A stretch of 16,528 nucleotides of DNA, taken from DATEVL01 sp964448245 (GTDB lineage Bacteria > Chloroflexota > Anaerolineae > Anaerolineales > E44-bin32). The position numbers were made by a program, and so were the translations under genes. Positions within the stretch are counted from its first letter, which is position 1, and every line of letters begins with the position of its first letter. Positions 1 to 6,640 of the stretch are shown one piece after another. The DNA is taken from the NCBI GenBank assembly GCA_964448245.1, contig CAYUWF010000050.1:1-16528 (forward strand). The letters run 5' to 3'. The notes beneath the pieces were generated by a model, which worked only from the letters and a program-made list of their open reading frames with translations, was not told the DNA's origin and did no database searches.

Positions 1-17
1 TCCCCCGCCCGGGTCCG

Positions 18-52
18 TTGACACCGTCCGCGCCGCCCTGTATCCTCCGCGT
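18..52 (+). promoter_or_regulatory. xseA promoter, probably leaderless
   Basis: A perfect -35 box TTGACA lies at 18-23, followed by a 17-nt spacer and a -10 box TATCCT at 41-46. The usual start distance of about 7 nt after the -10 box places transcription initiation on the GTG at 53. There is no room for a Shine-Dalgarno sequence between the -10 box and the start codon, so the mRNA would be leaderless. The boxes and spacing are read directly; leaderless translation is inference. Confidence 0.75.
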
Positions 53-1285
53 GTGACCCAGCTATCGTTCTCCGGGTACGCACCTCGCACCTGGTCCGTC
101 GGCGATCTCGTCCGCTACCTGCGCCAGACAGTGGAGGCGGATTACCGGCTGCAGGATATGTGGGTGAAGGGCGAGGTCTCCAACCTCTCCCGACCGGGCT
201 CCGGGCATTTGTATTTCACCCTCAAGGACTCGGAGGCCTCGCTGCGCTGCGTCATGTGGCGCTCGGACGCCGTCCGTCAGCACGATCTGCCGCGCGATGG
301 AGAGACGGTCGAAGCCCACGGCCACCTGGGGGTCTTCGAATCGGCGGGCCAGGTGCAACTCTATGCCGACACGCTCCGGCCGACGGGGGAAGGCGAGCTG
401 TTCCAGGCCTTCCTGCGCCTCAAGGCCAGGCTGGAGGGCGAAGGCCTCTTCGAGCCGGAGCGCAAGCGGAGGTTGCCGGCCTGGCCGGCGCGGATCGGCA
501 TCGTCACCTCACCGGCCGCGGCGGCGCTGCGCGATGTGATTCACGTCCTGCGGCGGCGATTTCCTCTGGCCCTGGTCATCCTGGCGCCGACGCCGGTGCA
601 GGGCGTTGAGGCGCCGGCCGGAATCGTAGCCGCCCTGCAGGCGCTCAACCGCCATGCCGAAACCGACGTGATCCTGCTCGTACGCGGCGGCGGTTCGCTG
701 GAAGATCTAGCGGCGTTCAACAGCGAGGAGGTGGCGCGCGCCGTCGCCGCCTCGCGCGCCCCGGTGGTCAGCGGGGTCGGGCACGAGACCGACTTCACCA
801 TCGCCGACTTCGTTGCCGACGTGCGCGCCCCGACGCCTTCGGTCGCGGCGGAGCTGGCCACGCCGGACCGCATCGAGTTGGGTCAGGCCGTCGTCGGCGC
901 CCGCCTGCTGGCGGGTCGCACCCTGGCGCACAGGCTGCAGGCGCGCCGCCTCGCGCTGCGTCAAACACAACTCGGATTGCAGGCGGCCGCACCGCGCGCC
1001 CGTCTGGCCAACGCCCGGCAACGCCTCGATGAGATGAACCTGCGAGGACTTCGGGCGCTGCAATCCCACCTGGCGCTGCGGGCGGCTTCGGTGCGAGGCC
1101 TGGCGCAGACCCTGGGCGCCGTCGGCCCGCCGGCGGTGCTGGCGCGCGGCTACGCCGTGGTGCAGCAGCAGGCAACGGGCGCCATCGTCCGGTCGGCGGG
1201 GCAGGTCCGGGCGGGCGAGGCGCTCGACATCCGCGTCCACGATGGCACGTTCCCGGCGGTGGCCGGCGAGCCGAGGAAAGGGTGA
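53..1285 (+). CDS. xseA: Exodeoxyribonuclease VII large subunit
   Basis: This is the catalytic large subunit of exodeoxyribonuclease VII, which degrades single-stranded DNA from both ends to short acid-soluble oligonucleotides in the cytoplasm and takes part in repair. The 410 residues match the family length. The N-terminal OB-fold (about residues 10-110) carries WVKGEVSNLSRPGSGHLYF, close to the E. coli segment. The nuclease domain follows, with IGIVTSPAAAALRDVI (about 149-164), LLVRGGGSLEDLAAFNSEEV, VSGVGHETDFTIADFVAD and RAPTPSVAAEL, then a coiled, Arg/Ala/Leu-rich helical stretch and the C-terminal VLARGYAVV motif. The GTG start at 53 lies one promoter distance downstream of a TTGACA/TATCCT pair and gives the expected N-terminus. 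The xseB start lies 9 nt after the stop, so the two subunits are probably made from one transcript. Confidence 0.97.
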   Translation: MTQLSFSGYAPRTWSVGDLVRYLRQTVEADYRLQDMWVKGEVSNLSRPGSGHLYFTLKDSEASLRCVMWRSDAVRQHDLPRDGETVEAHGHLGVFESAGQVQLYADTLRPTGEGELFQAFLRLKARLEGEGLFEPERKRRLPAWPARIGIVTSPAAAALRDVIHVLRRRFPLALVILAPTPVQGVEAPAGIVAALQALNRHAETDVILLVRGGGSLEDLAAFNSEEVARAVAASRAPVVSGVGHETDFTIADFVADVRAPTPSVAAELATPDRIELGQAVVGARLLAGRTLAHRLQARRLALRQTQLGLQAAAPRARLANARQRLDEMNLRGLRALQSHLALRAASVRGLAQTLGAVGPPAVLARGYAVVQQQATGAIVRSAGQVRAGEALDIRVHDGTFPAVAGEPRKG

Positions 1286-1294
1286 GGTCGGACG

Positions 1295-1546
1295 ATGCCC
1301 AAGGCAAAGGCCAGAGCTCCGGAAGAGATGACGTTCGAGCAGGCGTTCGAGGAGCTGCAGGAGATCGTCGCCGGCCTGGAATCCGGCGATCTGGCGCTCG
1401 AGGATTCGCTCAAGCTCTTCGAGCGAGGGCAGGCGCTGGCCAAGCGGTGCAGCCAGCTGCTTGAGCAGGCCGAGCTTCGGCTGCGTCAGCTCGTCCCCGA
1501 CGAGCGAGGAGGTTATCGGGAAGAGGACCTCGAGGTGGAGGAATAG
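1295..1546 (+). CDS. xseB: Exodeoxyribonuclease VII small subunit
   Basis: This is the small, non-catalytic subunit that binds several copies per XseA to form exonuclease VII. The 83-residue length is typical. The core is the family signature: TFEQAFEELQEIVAGLESGD, then LALEDSLKLFERGQALAKRC and a second helix QLLEQAELRLRQL, a two-helix coiled hairpin. The acidic C-terminal tail (REEDLEVEE) is also usual. The ATG at 1295 follows the xseA stop by 9 nt, with the purine-rich sequence GAGGTCGGAC upstream as a modest ribosome-binding site. Order and spacing indicate co-transcription with xseA. Confidence 0.96.
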   Translation: MPKAKARAPEEMTFEQAFEELQEIVAGLESGDLALEDSLKLFERGQALAKRCSQLLEQAELRLRQLVPDERGGYREEDLEVEE

Positions 1547-1652
1547 GAGGTCAGGCGCGCCAAGTGGCATCGAAGCGCGCCGCAGTAGCGCAAAGATCGG
1601 CGGCATCCTTCGATAGCATCCCGAACGCAGAGAGGGACGCAGCTTGCCCGGA

Positions 1653-1691
1653 GCGAAGTCGAAGGGCTCAGGATGCCTGCGATGACTTCGC
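1653..1691. repeat. Nested hairpin element in the xseB-chrB-type spacer
   Basis: GCGAAGTC (1653-1660) pairs with GACTTCGC (1684-1691), and CAGG (1669-1672) pairs with CCTG (1676-1679) inside it. A second overlapping pair is GTCGAAGG (1658-1665) with CCTTCGAC (1700-1707). The text around 1643-1675 looks like a dispersed intergenic palindrome of a type common in GC-rich genomes. The rest of the 1547-1750 spacer shows no gene. Open frames running through it, including an upstream ATG at 1673, read Arg/Pro-rich filler. The hairpin may act as a processing or termination site after xseB; it has no U-tract. Confidence 0.5.
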
Positions 1692-1750
1692 TTAAGGTGC
1701 CTTCGACGCGGCCTGGATGCCTTCGAGTCGACGCAGGGAGGTTGGCAGAG

Positions 1751-2215
1751 GTGAAGTGGATAACGCGGGCCCATGTCAAGGTGGATCGGGTCGCCTGCCC
1801 CTGGCTGATCCGCAAGTTCGTCGATCCCGAGGCGGAGTTTTTCTTTGTCCCGGCGGAGCAGGTGGCGGACGAGGCGAAGCGTCTCGGAGCGATCCCTTTC
1901 GATGTCGTCGGGGTGGAGCTGGGGCACCACGGCCAGCACTGCTCGTTCGAAGCGATCCTTGAGAAGTATGAACTAACCTTGGAGTCGGCCCTCATTCTGC
2001 TGGGAAGGATCGTCAACGGCGCCGATACCGACAACGCCCTCTACCGGCAGCCGGAAGGCGCCGGGCTGGCGGCCGTCGCCGAAGGCTTCCGCCACCTGGG
2101 ATACCGCGACGACCACGAGATCAACGCCGCCGAATGGGTCGTCTACGACGCGCTGTACGCCTATTGCCAGGAGATGATCCGCCAGGGGCGGCCGCATGGG
2201 GCATCCCCGGACTGA
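1751..2215 (+). CDS. Stand-alone ChrB-type (chromate resistance) domain protein
   Basis: This 154-residue protein matches the C-terminal ChrB domain found in chromate-resistance regulators. Diagnostic text: WITRAHVKVDRVACPWLIRK at residues 3-22, followed by FVDPEAEFFFVP, then FDVVGVELGHHGQHCSFEAI and IVNGADTDNALY. Conserved His, Asp and Cys residues could bind metal or an oxyanion. In full-length ChrB the domain senses chromate; this protein lacks the N-terminal part, so DNA binding is not shown. I chose GTG 1751 because GGGAGGT (1736-1742) lies 8 nt upstream and homology starts at once; the longer frame from 1673 crosses the spacer hairpin. The gene overlaps the next transporter gene by 20 nt, so the two are translationally linked and probably act together. 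No ChrA-type chromate pump is present in the window. The real substrate is unknown. Confidence 0.85.
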   Translation: MKWITRAHVKVDRVACPWLIRKFVDPEAEFFFVPAEQVADEAKRLGAIPFDVVGVELGHHGQHCSFEAILEKYELTLESALILLGRIVNGADTDNALYRQPEGAGLAAVAEGFRHLGYRDDHEINAAEWVVYDALYAYCQEMIRQGRPHGASPD

Positions 2216-3458
2216 CCTTTTCCTGATCTTCTCCAGCCGGGCTCTTCGCCTGTTCGGCTACGGGTTTCTCTCGGTCAACCTCGTCCTCTACCTGACCGGG
2301 CTCGGCCTGGCGGAGACGACCGTCGGACTGATGCTCAGCCTGGCCCTGCTCGGCGACATCGCCCTATCGCTGTGGATCACCACATCGGCCGACCGCCTGG
2401 GCCGCCGCCGTATGCTGGTAGTCAGCGCCCTGTTGATCGTCTTCGCCGGCGTGGTGCTGGCTTCCAGCACGAACCCGTGGTGGATCGGGGCCGCCGCCCT
2501 GGTGGGAGTTCTCAGTCCCAGTGGGAACGAGGTCGGGCCGTTTCTCTCGATCGAACAGGCCTTGTTGGCGCAGATCATCCCCGATCGCCAGCGCACGCGC
2601 CTGTTCGCCTGGTACAACCTGGTCGGCTCGCTGGCGACGGCCCTGGGGGCCTTGGCCAGCGGTCTGTTGGTCTCCGGCCTGCTGGCTTCCGGCACCGCGC
2701 GGAACGAGGCCTATCGCTCGACGATCATCGTCTATGCCTTCTTGGGCGCAGCCCTGGCGCTGATCTTCCTCCGTCTCTCGACCGCGGTCGAAGCCCCAGC
2801 CTCGGCCCCGGTGGCCGCACGGCGCCTGGGCCTGCACCGCTCGCGCCCGGCCGTCCTCCGGCTGAGCCGTCTGTTCGCGCTGGATGCGTTTGCCGGCGCG
2901 TTCCTGATCCAGAGTCTGCTGGCCTACTGGTTGACGCTGCGCTTTTCTGTTCCGCCGCTGGCGCTGGGAGGGATCTTCTTCGCCGCCAACCTGCTGGCAG
3001 GCTTCTCCGGCCTGGTGGCCGGGCGCCTGGCGCAGCGATTCGGGCTGATCAACACAATGGTTTTCACGCACCTGCCTTCGAACATCCTGCTGCTGCTCGT
3101 GCCGCTGATGCCTAACTTGTCGATGACGGTGGCGATACTGCTGCTGCGGTTCTCGATTTCGCAGATGGACGTGCCGACGCGCCAGTCCTACACCATGGCT
3201 ATTGTCAGTCCGGACGAGCGCTCGGCCGCCGCCGGGGTGACGAACACCGCCCGTTCGATCGGCGCCCTGCTCTCACCGACATTGAGCGCCCAACTGCTGG
3301 CCGTGCCGGGCCTGATGGGCGTCCCGTTTCTTGTGGCCGGGGGATTGAAGATCGTCTACGACGTGCTCTTGTATCGGGGGTTTCGCTCGGTAAAGCCACC
3401 GGAGGAAAGAGAGGGTCGTCGCCCCACTCGTCCGGAGGAGCCGAACCTCAATCGGTAG
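2196..3458 (+). CDS. MFS transporter, 12-helix, unknown substrate
   Basis: This is a 420-residue inner-membrane permease of the major facilitator superfamily. Hydrophobic segments come in two halves separated by a charged loop near residues 190-225 (AVEAPASAPVAARRLGLHRS). The first half carries the motif A-like DRLGRRR in the loop after helix 2, the usual site. The second half includes FSISQMDVPTRQSYTMAIV and RSAAAGVTNTARSIGALLSP, seen in drug/metabolite exporters of the family. The ATG at 2196 lies within the end of the ChrB-type gene (20-nt overlap), with GGGGCGG a few bases upstream. That coupling suggests one functional unit, perhaps metal- or oxyanion-related efflux. Substrate and direction cannot be read from sequence. 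A double hairpin follows the stop. Confidence 0.85.
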   Translation: MGHPRTDLFLIFSSRALRLFGYGFLSVNLVLYLTGLGLAETTVGLMLSLALLGDIALSLWITTSADRLGRRRMLVVSALLIVFAGVVLASSTNPWWIGAAALVGVLSPSGNEVGPFLSIEQALLAQIIPDRQRTRLFAWYNLVGSLATALGALASGLLVSGLLASGTARNEAYRSTIIVYAFLGAALALIFLRLSTAVEAPASAPVAARRLGLHRSRPAVLRLSRLFALDAFAGAFLIQSLLAYWLTLRFSVPPLALGGIFFAANLLAGFSGLVAGRLAQRFGLINTMVFTHLPSNILLLLVPLMPNLSMTVAILLLRFSISQMDVPTRQSYTMAIVSPDERSAAAGVTNTARSIGALLSPTLSAQLLAVPGLMGVPFLVAGGLKIVYDVLLYRGFRSVKPPEEREGRRPTRPEEPNLNR

Positions 3459-3460
3459 CC

Positions 3461-3505
3461 CCAGGCCTTAGCCTGGATCCGGCCCGGCCTGGCCTAAAGG
3501 CCGGG
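3461..3505. terminator. Double hairpin between convergent genes
   Basis: CCAGGC (3461-3466) pairs with GCCTGG (3471-3476) over loop CTTA. CCCGGCCT (3483-3490) pairs with AGGCCGGG (3498-3505) over a 7-nt loop. The pair begins 2 nt after the MFS stop and ends 1 nt before the murJ stop on the other strand, so it can serve both transcripts. There is no run of T on either side, so classical intrinsic termination is uncertain; it may be an RNA 3'-end stabiliser. Confidence 0.6.
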
Positions 3506-3506
3506 A

Positions 3507-5069
3507 CTACCTCGCTGGGGGGCGGATGAGTTGCGGCAGGTGCTCGGCCTCCGGCGCCCGCAGCAGGCGGGCGCTTAGGTAATACAGCCCGCCCCCCAGC
3601 AGCACGCCGCCCAAGCCGATCAGAAGATCGCTGCGCCCCTGGCTGACGGCGATCCACGCCATCAATCCCACGGTCATCACCGCCGAGGCGCCGACCGCCG
3701 CTAGGACTCCGCGCTGGATTTGCCGCCAGGCCAGTCCGTCGAGGCGGCGGCGGATCAGGATTACTAGCACCGTCGCCTCCATCGTCGTCGCCAGGCTGTT
3801 GGCCAACGCCAGCCCGCCCACCGGCTGCCATCCGAGGCGGGCGAAGGCCGTCGTCAGCGTCAGACTGAGGACGATGTTCAGCCCCATGGCGACCAGGCTG
3901 ACGAGCACGGGGCGCAGCGTATCTTTCAGCGCGAAGAAGGCCCGCACGACGACTTCCAGCATGGCGTGCGCCGGCAGGCCGACGGCGTACCACAGCAGCG
4001 CCCACGCCACGAGGCTGGTCGATTCGGAAGTGAACGCGCCGCGCTGGAACAGCATCGCCACGATCGGTGTCCGCAGTAGCATCAGGCCGAGGGTAGCCGG
4101 CAGCGCTAGGAAAAAGACGCCGCGCAGCGTGCGGGCCAGCGTCAGGCGCAACTCGCCCAGGGCGCCGCTGGCCGCCTGCGCCGAAAAGGTCGGCAGCGCG
4201 GCGATGGCCGCCGACTGCGCGATCAGCGCCTGCGGCATGAGCATAATGATAAAGGCGTTGGTCAACGCCGTCAGGCTGCCGGTGGGCAGGCCCGAGGCGA
4301 TGATGGCATTGACCAGGAAGTTGATCTCGACGATCCCGACGCTCAGCAGACGCGGCGCCATTTGACGAAACACCTGGCGCACCGAAGGATCGGACAGGCC
4401 GAGGGTCGCGTGGTAGCGGGCCTGGCGGTGGCGCAGTCCCGGCAGCTGGATCACCAGGTGCAGGGCGGCGCCGAGCACGGCTCCCCAGGCCAGACCGTAA
4501 ATCCCCAGTCGGGGCACGAGGAAGATGACGCCGGCGATCACCCCCAGGTTGTTCATCGCCGGCGCCAGGGAGGGGAGCAGGAAATGCTGGTGGGCGTTGA
4601 GCACGCCCATCAGCAGCCCGCTCAGTCCGAAGAGGATCGGCGAGAGCAGCAGGATCCGCAGCAGCTGCACCGTCAGAGTGATTTGGGCGGGGTCCCGGAA
4701 GCCCGGCGCGACGATATGGGTCACGAGCCAGGGGGCGAGCACAAAGACCAGGGTGGCGAACCCCGTCAACGCCAGAGTGATCAGGTTGGCTACCGAGGAG
4801 GCCACCCGCCACACCGCGGCTCGCTCGTTTCCGGTCAACAGGCCGGTGAAGGTCGGGACGAAGGCCGAAGCCAGCGCCCCGCCGGCGAGCAGACTGAAAA
4901 GCAGCGTCGGCAAGCGGGCGGCGGCGAAGTACGCGTCCAGGCTGGCGCTCGTCCCGAACGTGGCCAGGATCATCATCTGCCGCACCAGGCCGGTGATGTT
5001 GGCGATGAGGAAGCCGAACATCACCACCCCGGCGGCCCGGGCGATGCGTTGATCGACGGCGCTTTCCAC
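3507..5069 (-). CDS. murJ: Lipid II flippase MurJ (MviN family)
   Basis: MurJ moves the peptidoglycan precursor lipid II across the cytoplasmic membrane for cell-wall synthesis. The 520-residue protein has the 14-helix layout of the MviN/MurJ branch of the MOP superfamily. The N-terminus carries ITGLVRQMMILATFGTSASL and then DAYFAAARLPTLLF and GGALASAFVPTFTG, close to the classic family opening. Inner motifs such as LLSPILFGLSGLLMGVLNA and NNLGVIAGVIFLVPRLG follow. The GTG at 5069 has a perfect TATAAT box (5083-5078) 8 nt upstream and no Shine-Dalgarno, so translation may be leaderless or nearly so. The gene stands alone on the minus strand, divergent from the 5196 cluster. The tandem Arg that follows the ARLP-like segment in E. 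coli MurJ is not conserved here (LLFSLLAGG). Confidence 0.95.
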   Translation of the reverse strand: MESAVDQRIARAAGVVMFGFLIANITGLVRQMMILATFGTSASLDAYFAAARLPTLLFSLLAGGALASAFVPTFTGLLTGNERAAVWRVASSVANLITLALTGFATLVFVLAPWLVTHIVAPGFRDPAQITLTVQLLRILLLSPILFGLSGLLMGVLNAHQHFLLPSLAPAMNNLGVIAGVIFLVPRLGIYGLAWGAVLGAALHLVIQLPGLRHRQARYHATLGLSDPSVRQVFRQMAPRLLSVGIVEINFLVNAIIASGLPTGSLTALTNAFIIMLMPQALIAQSAAIAALPTFSAQAASGALGELRLTLARTLRGVFFLALPATLGLMLLRTPIVAMLFQRGAFTSESTSLVAWALLWYAVGLPAHAMLEVVVRAFFALKDTLRPVLVSLVAMGLNIVLSLTLTTAFARLGWQPVGGLALANSLATTMEATVLVILIRRRLDGLAWRQIQRGVLAAVGASAVMTVGLMAWIAVSQGRSDLLIGLGGVLLGGGLYYLSARLLRAPEAEHLPQLIRPPAR

Positions 5070-5077
5070 GGCGGCGC

Positions 5078-5083
5078 ATTATA
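5078..5083 (-). promoter_or_regulatory. murJ -10 box TATAAT
   Basis: On the minus strand TATAAT reads from 5083 to 5078, 8 nt before the murJ GTG. No good -35 hexamer appears at 16-18 nt upstream; that position falls in the inverted repeat at 5089-5105. Initiation would be expected near 5071, only a few bases before the start codon. Confidence 0.65.
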
Positions 5084-5088
5084 CAAGC

Positions 5089-5147
5089 CAGTGGTCAGTG
5101 GCCAGGGGTCAGTCGCCATCGGGGGCGGGACTGGCCACCGACCACTG
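5089..5147. repeat. 17-bp inverted repeat in the divergent spacer
   Basis: CAGTGGTCAGTGGCCAG (5089-5105) and the reverse complement of 5131-5147 match at 16 of 17 positions, with a 25-nt loop. The core GGTCAGTG also recurs in direct order (GGTCAGTGG at 5093, GGGTCAGT at 5106), typical of dispersed intergenic repeats. The left arm covers the -35 region of the murJ promoter, so the element could affect murJ expression. That effect is inference. Confidence 0.7.
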
Positions 5148-5183
5148 ACCCCTTCATCTGGGGCGCTTGATGGTCAATCTGAG

Positions 5184-5189
5184 TACAAT
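5184..5189 (+). promoter_or_regulatory. -10 box TACAAT of the 5196 gene cluster
   Basis: TACAAT is followed by 6 nt and then the GTG at 5196, the same geometry as at xseA. No -35 match is seen at 16-18 nt; TTGATG at 5167-5172 is too close (11 nt). No Shine-Dalgarno fits between the box and the GTG, so a leaderless start is likely. Confidence 0.55.
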
Positions 5190-5195
5190 CGGACC

Positions 5196-5480
5196 GTGCC
5201 ACGCACCTCCATCACCCTCGGCTGGCTCCTGCTGGTCTTCGGGGCCCTGATCTTCATCTGCGGCGTGTGCTCGATGAGTACGCCGGTCCTGGTCGGCTCG
5301 ACGCTGGGCGGCGTGACCGGGGACGGCGGCGGTTGGTTCAGCGACAACTTCGACTCCGGTAACTGGAGCTCGGGCCCCTCGGATTGGAGCTCGGGCGGTT
5401 CCGATTCGGGCAGCTGGGATTCGGGCGGCTGGGATTCGGGCGGCTGGGACTCCGGCGGCTCCGACAGCGGTTCGTGGTAG
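5196..5480 (+). CDS. Small one-helix membrane protein with Ser/Gly/Asp/Trp repeat tail
   Basis: No family is recognised. The 94 residues begin with PRTSITLGWLLLVFGALIFI, one membrane helix at about residues 8-27 that includes two Cys (CGVCS). A short linker (TPVLVGSTLGGVTGDGGGW) leads to a tail at about 41-94 built from Asp-Ser-Gly-Gly-Trp units. The tail is encoded by five 15-bp units at 5403-5477. It resembles the Gly/Ser-rich extracytoplasmic tails of some small envelope proteins, so it may face outward; topology is not proven. The GTG at 5196 lies 6 nt after a TACAAT box; no in-frame ATG is nearby. It is the first gene of a compact cluster: the next start is 7 nt after its stop. Confidence 0.72.
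   Translation: MPRTSITLGWLLLVFGALIFICGVCSMSTPVLVGSTLGGVTGDGGGWFSDNFDSGNWSSGPSDWSSGGSDSGSWDSGGWDSGGWDSGGSDSGSW
5403..5477 (+). repeat. 15-bp coding tandem repeat, five units
   Basis: Units begin at 5403, 5418, 5433, 5448 and 5463. The second and third are identical (GATTCGGGCGGCTGG), the first differs by one base, and the last two diverge mostly at synonymous or Trp/Ser positions. The reading frame is preserved, so copy number can change without frameshift. Such tracts are prone to replication slippage. Confidence 0.85.
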
Positions 5481-5487
5481 GGCGGCC

Positions 5488-6222
5488 ATGTTCCTTGTTG
5501 TGGCGGGACTCATCATGATGGCCGTCGGGTTCAACCTGATCCGGCAGGGGAACCGCCTGGCGCCGGCGATGCCGGCCCGCCCGCGCCGCGCCGCGGCAGG
5601 GTCGGTCACTCCCGCTGCCTCCCCTGGAGGGAAGCCCATGGCCCATCCTCTTTCGGGTAAGGCCGGCCAGTTCGCCGCCGCCCGGCCCGGCCAGCGCCTG
5701 ACCTACAACCATCCCGAGCGAGGGGGATTGAGCGCCGCGATCCTCGGCACCGTCCACTACGCTGAGCTCTGGCAACGCCGCAAGGCGCCCAACGAGCCGT
5801 GGGTCCCGACCGGGAACGTCTTCACCGCGCATTGGCTCGGCGACACATTGATCTACCATTGGAAAGACCGGCTGTACGTGCTGGATTCCTATGACCTGAT
5901 CACCGACGCCGAAATCGCGCAGCAGATCCTGCCGCACGCCAAGGCCTTCGGGCAGAGCGATGAGACGGCCGAAGTCTCTTTCGCCTACCCTCCGGCGTCG
6001 TGGACCCTCACCGACATCGGGAAGTTCCGCGTCGAAAGCGCCGAAGGAAGCGGCCTTCGTCTGCAGGCCGGCGCCGACGGCCGCTTCGTCCACGCCCGTG
6101 GCAACACCGGCAATGAAGGGCGTGCCCTGGTCGTCGAGGACTATCAGGAAGGCGGCGGCGGACAGGACACCGTCTGGCGCGGGTGGCTGATCTCGTGGGA
6201 CGATCTGCAATCGGTCAAGTGA
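5488..6222 (+). CDS. Membrane-anchored protein, possible DUF4178-type domain
   Basis: The 244-residue product begins with one hydrophobic helix (MFLVVAGLIMMAVGFNLI) and a Pro/Ala-rich linker to about residue 55. A globular part follows. Text such as RPGQRLTYNHP, ILGTVHYAELWQ, PWVPTGNVFTAHWL and, near the end, GRALVVEDYQEGGGG with VWRGWLISWDDL recalls the two-lobed DUF4178 domain, but the match is by eye and could be wrong. The ATG at 5488 lies 7 nt after the previous stop with weak GGGCGG upstream. A second in-frame ATG at 5638 has GGAGGG at 5627-5632 and would give a soluble 194-residue form. DUF4178 proteins often neighbour DUF350 and stress-response membrane genes, which would suit the next gene. 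Biochemical function is unknown. Confidence 0.6.
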   Translation: MFLVVAGLIMMAVGFNLIRQGNRLAPAMPARPRRAAAGSVTPAASPGGKPMAHPLSGKAGQFAAARPGQRLTYNHPERGGLSAAILGTVHYAELWQRRKAPNEPWVPTGNVFTAHWLGDTLIYHWKDRLYVLDSYDLITDAEIAQQILPHAKAFGQSDETAEVSFAYPPASWTLTDIGKFRVESAEGSGLRLQAGADGRFVHARGNTGNEGRALVVEDYQEGGGGQDTVWRGWLISWDDLQSVK

Positions 6223-6226
6223 CCTC

Positions 6227-6235
6227 AAGGAGGAG
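6227..6235 (+). promoter_or_regulatory. Strong ribosome-binding site of the 6241 gene
   Basis: AAGGAGGAG ends 5 nt before the ATG at 6241. It is the best Shine-Dalgarno match in the window. It contrasts with the operon-head genes at 53, 5069 and 5196, which have none, and fixes the start of the 110-residue protein. Confidence 0.85.
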
Positions 6236-6240
6236 ACTCG

Positions 6241-6573
6241 ATGGGTAAGAACCGCGACTGGTTGATCGGCCTGCTGACCCTGGCCGGCGCGCTGGTCCTC
6301 GGCCAGATCATCTCTCGCACCTTGGCGCCGGCCTCGTGGGACATCTTCGTCGCGCGCCTGCCGGTCATCCTGTCGATGATCGCCTTCTGGGGGCCGATCG
6401 TCGCCGCCGTGGCCGCCGCCTTCGTCCTGATCACGATGCGCCTGCTCGGCTTCGGCTCGCTGGCGGAGATCCGCCAGGAGTCGGTCGAGCAGAACAACCC
6501 GGCGCCGGCGATCGTCTTCGTCGGGACGTTGATCGCCAGCCTGATCTTCCTGGGCTTGGTTATCCGCACCTAG
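6241..6573 (+). CDS. Small three-helix membrane protein, possibly DUF350-like
   Basis: The 110-residue protein has hydrophobic stretches at about residues 9-27 (LIGLLTLAGALVLGQII), 37-66 (ARLPVILSMIAFWGPIVAAV onward) and 86-106 (APAIVFVGTLIASLIFLGL). The segment EIRQESVEQNNPAPAIVFVG resembles the join before the last helix in DUF350 proteins, where a polar Asn-rich turn precedes the helix. This is a tentative likeness only. The ATG has a near-consensus ribosome-binding site 5 nt upstream, and the gene begins 18 nt after the preceding stop, so it is co-transcribed with the 5488 gene. It is probably a small inner-membrane protein; no catalytic residues are seen. Confidence 0.65.
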   Translation: MGKNRDWLIGLLTLAGALVLGQIISRTLAPASWDIFVARLPVILSMIAFWGPIVAAVAAAFVLITMRLLGFGSLAEIRQESVEQNNPAPAIVFVGTLIASLIFLGLVIRT

Positions 6574-6578
6574 CTGGC

Positions 6579-6616
6579 GGCAGGCGGCGCGTCGAAGCGA
6601 CGCAAGCGCGCCTGCC
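6579..6616 (+). repeat. Nested hairpin before corA
   Basis: GGCAGGC (6579-6585) pairs with GCCTGCC (6610-6616), and inside it GCGTCG (6589-6594) pairs with CGACGC (6598-6603) over loop AAG. It lies between the 6241 gene and the CorA gene in a 67-nt spacer, so the RNA would form a strong stem 24 nt before the corA start. No U-tract follows. It may be a processing site or a partial attenuator. Confidence 0.6.
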
Positions 6617-6640
6617 CCGGCCGACTCAGGCCAATCGCCG

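Noticed and set aside
1673..1750. Upstream extension of the ChrB-type protein
   Set aside because: It crosses a hairpin element and reads unlike the family; GTG 1751 has a good ribosome-binding site and begins at the homology.
707..1939. 410-codon minus-strand open frame across xseA, xseB and the spacer
   Set aside because: It is antisense to two certain genes, Arg/His/Pro-rich and without motifs; high GC makes such shadows long.
4362..5195. Long plus-strand frame leading into the 5196 gene
   Set aside because: It is antisense to murJ and Gln/Arg/Gly-rich; only the part from GTG 5196 behaves like a protein.
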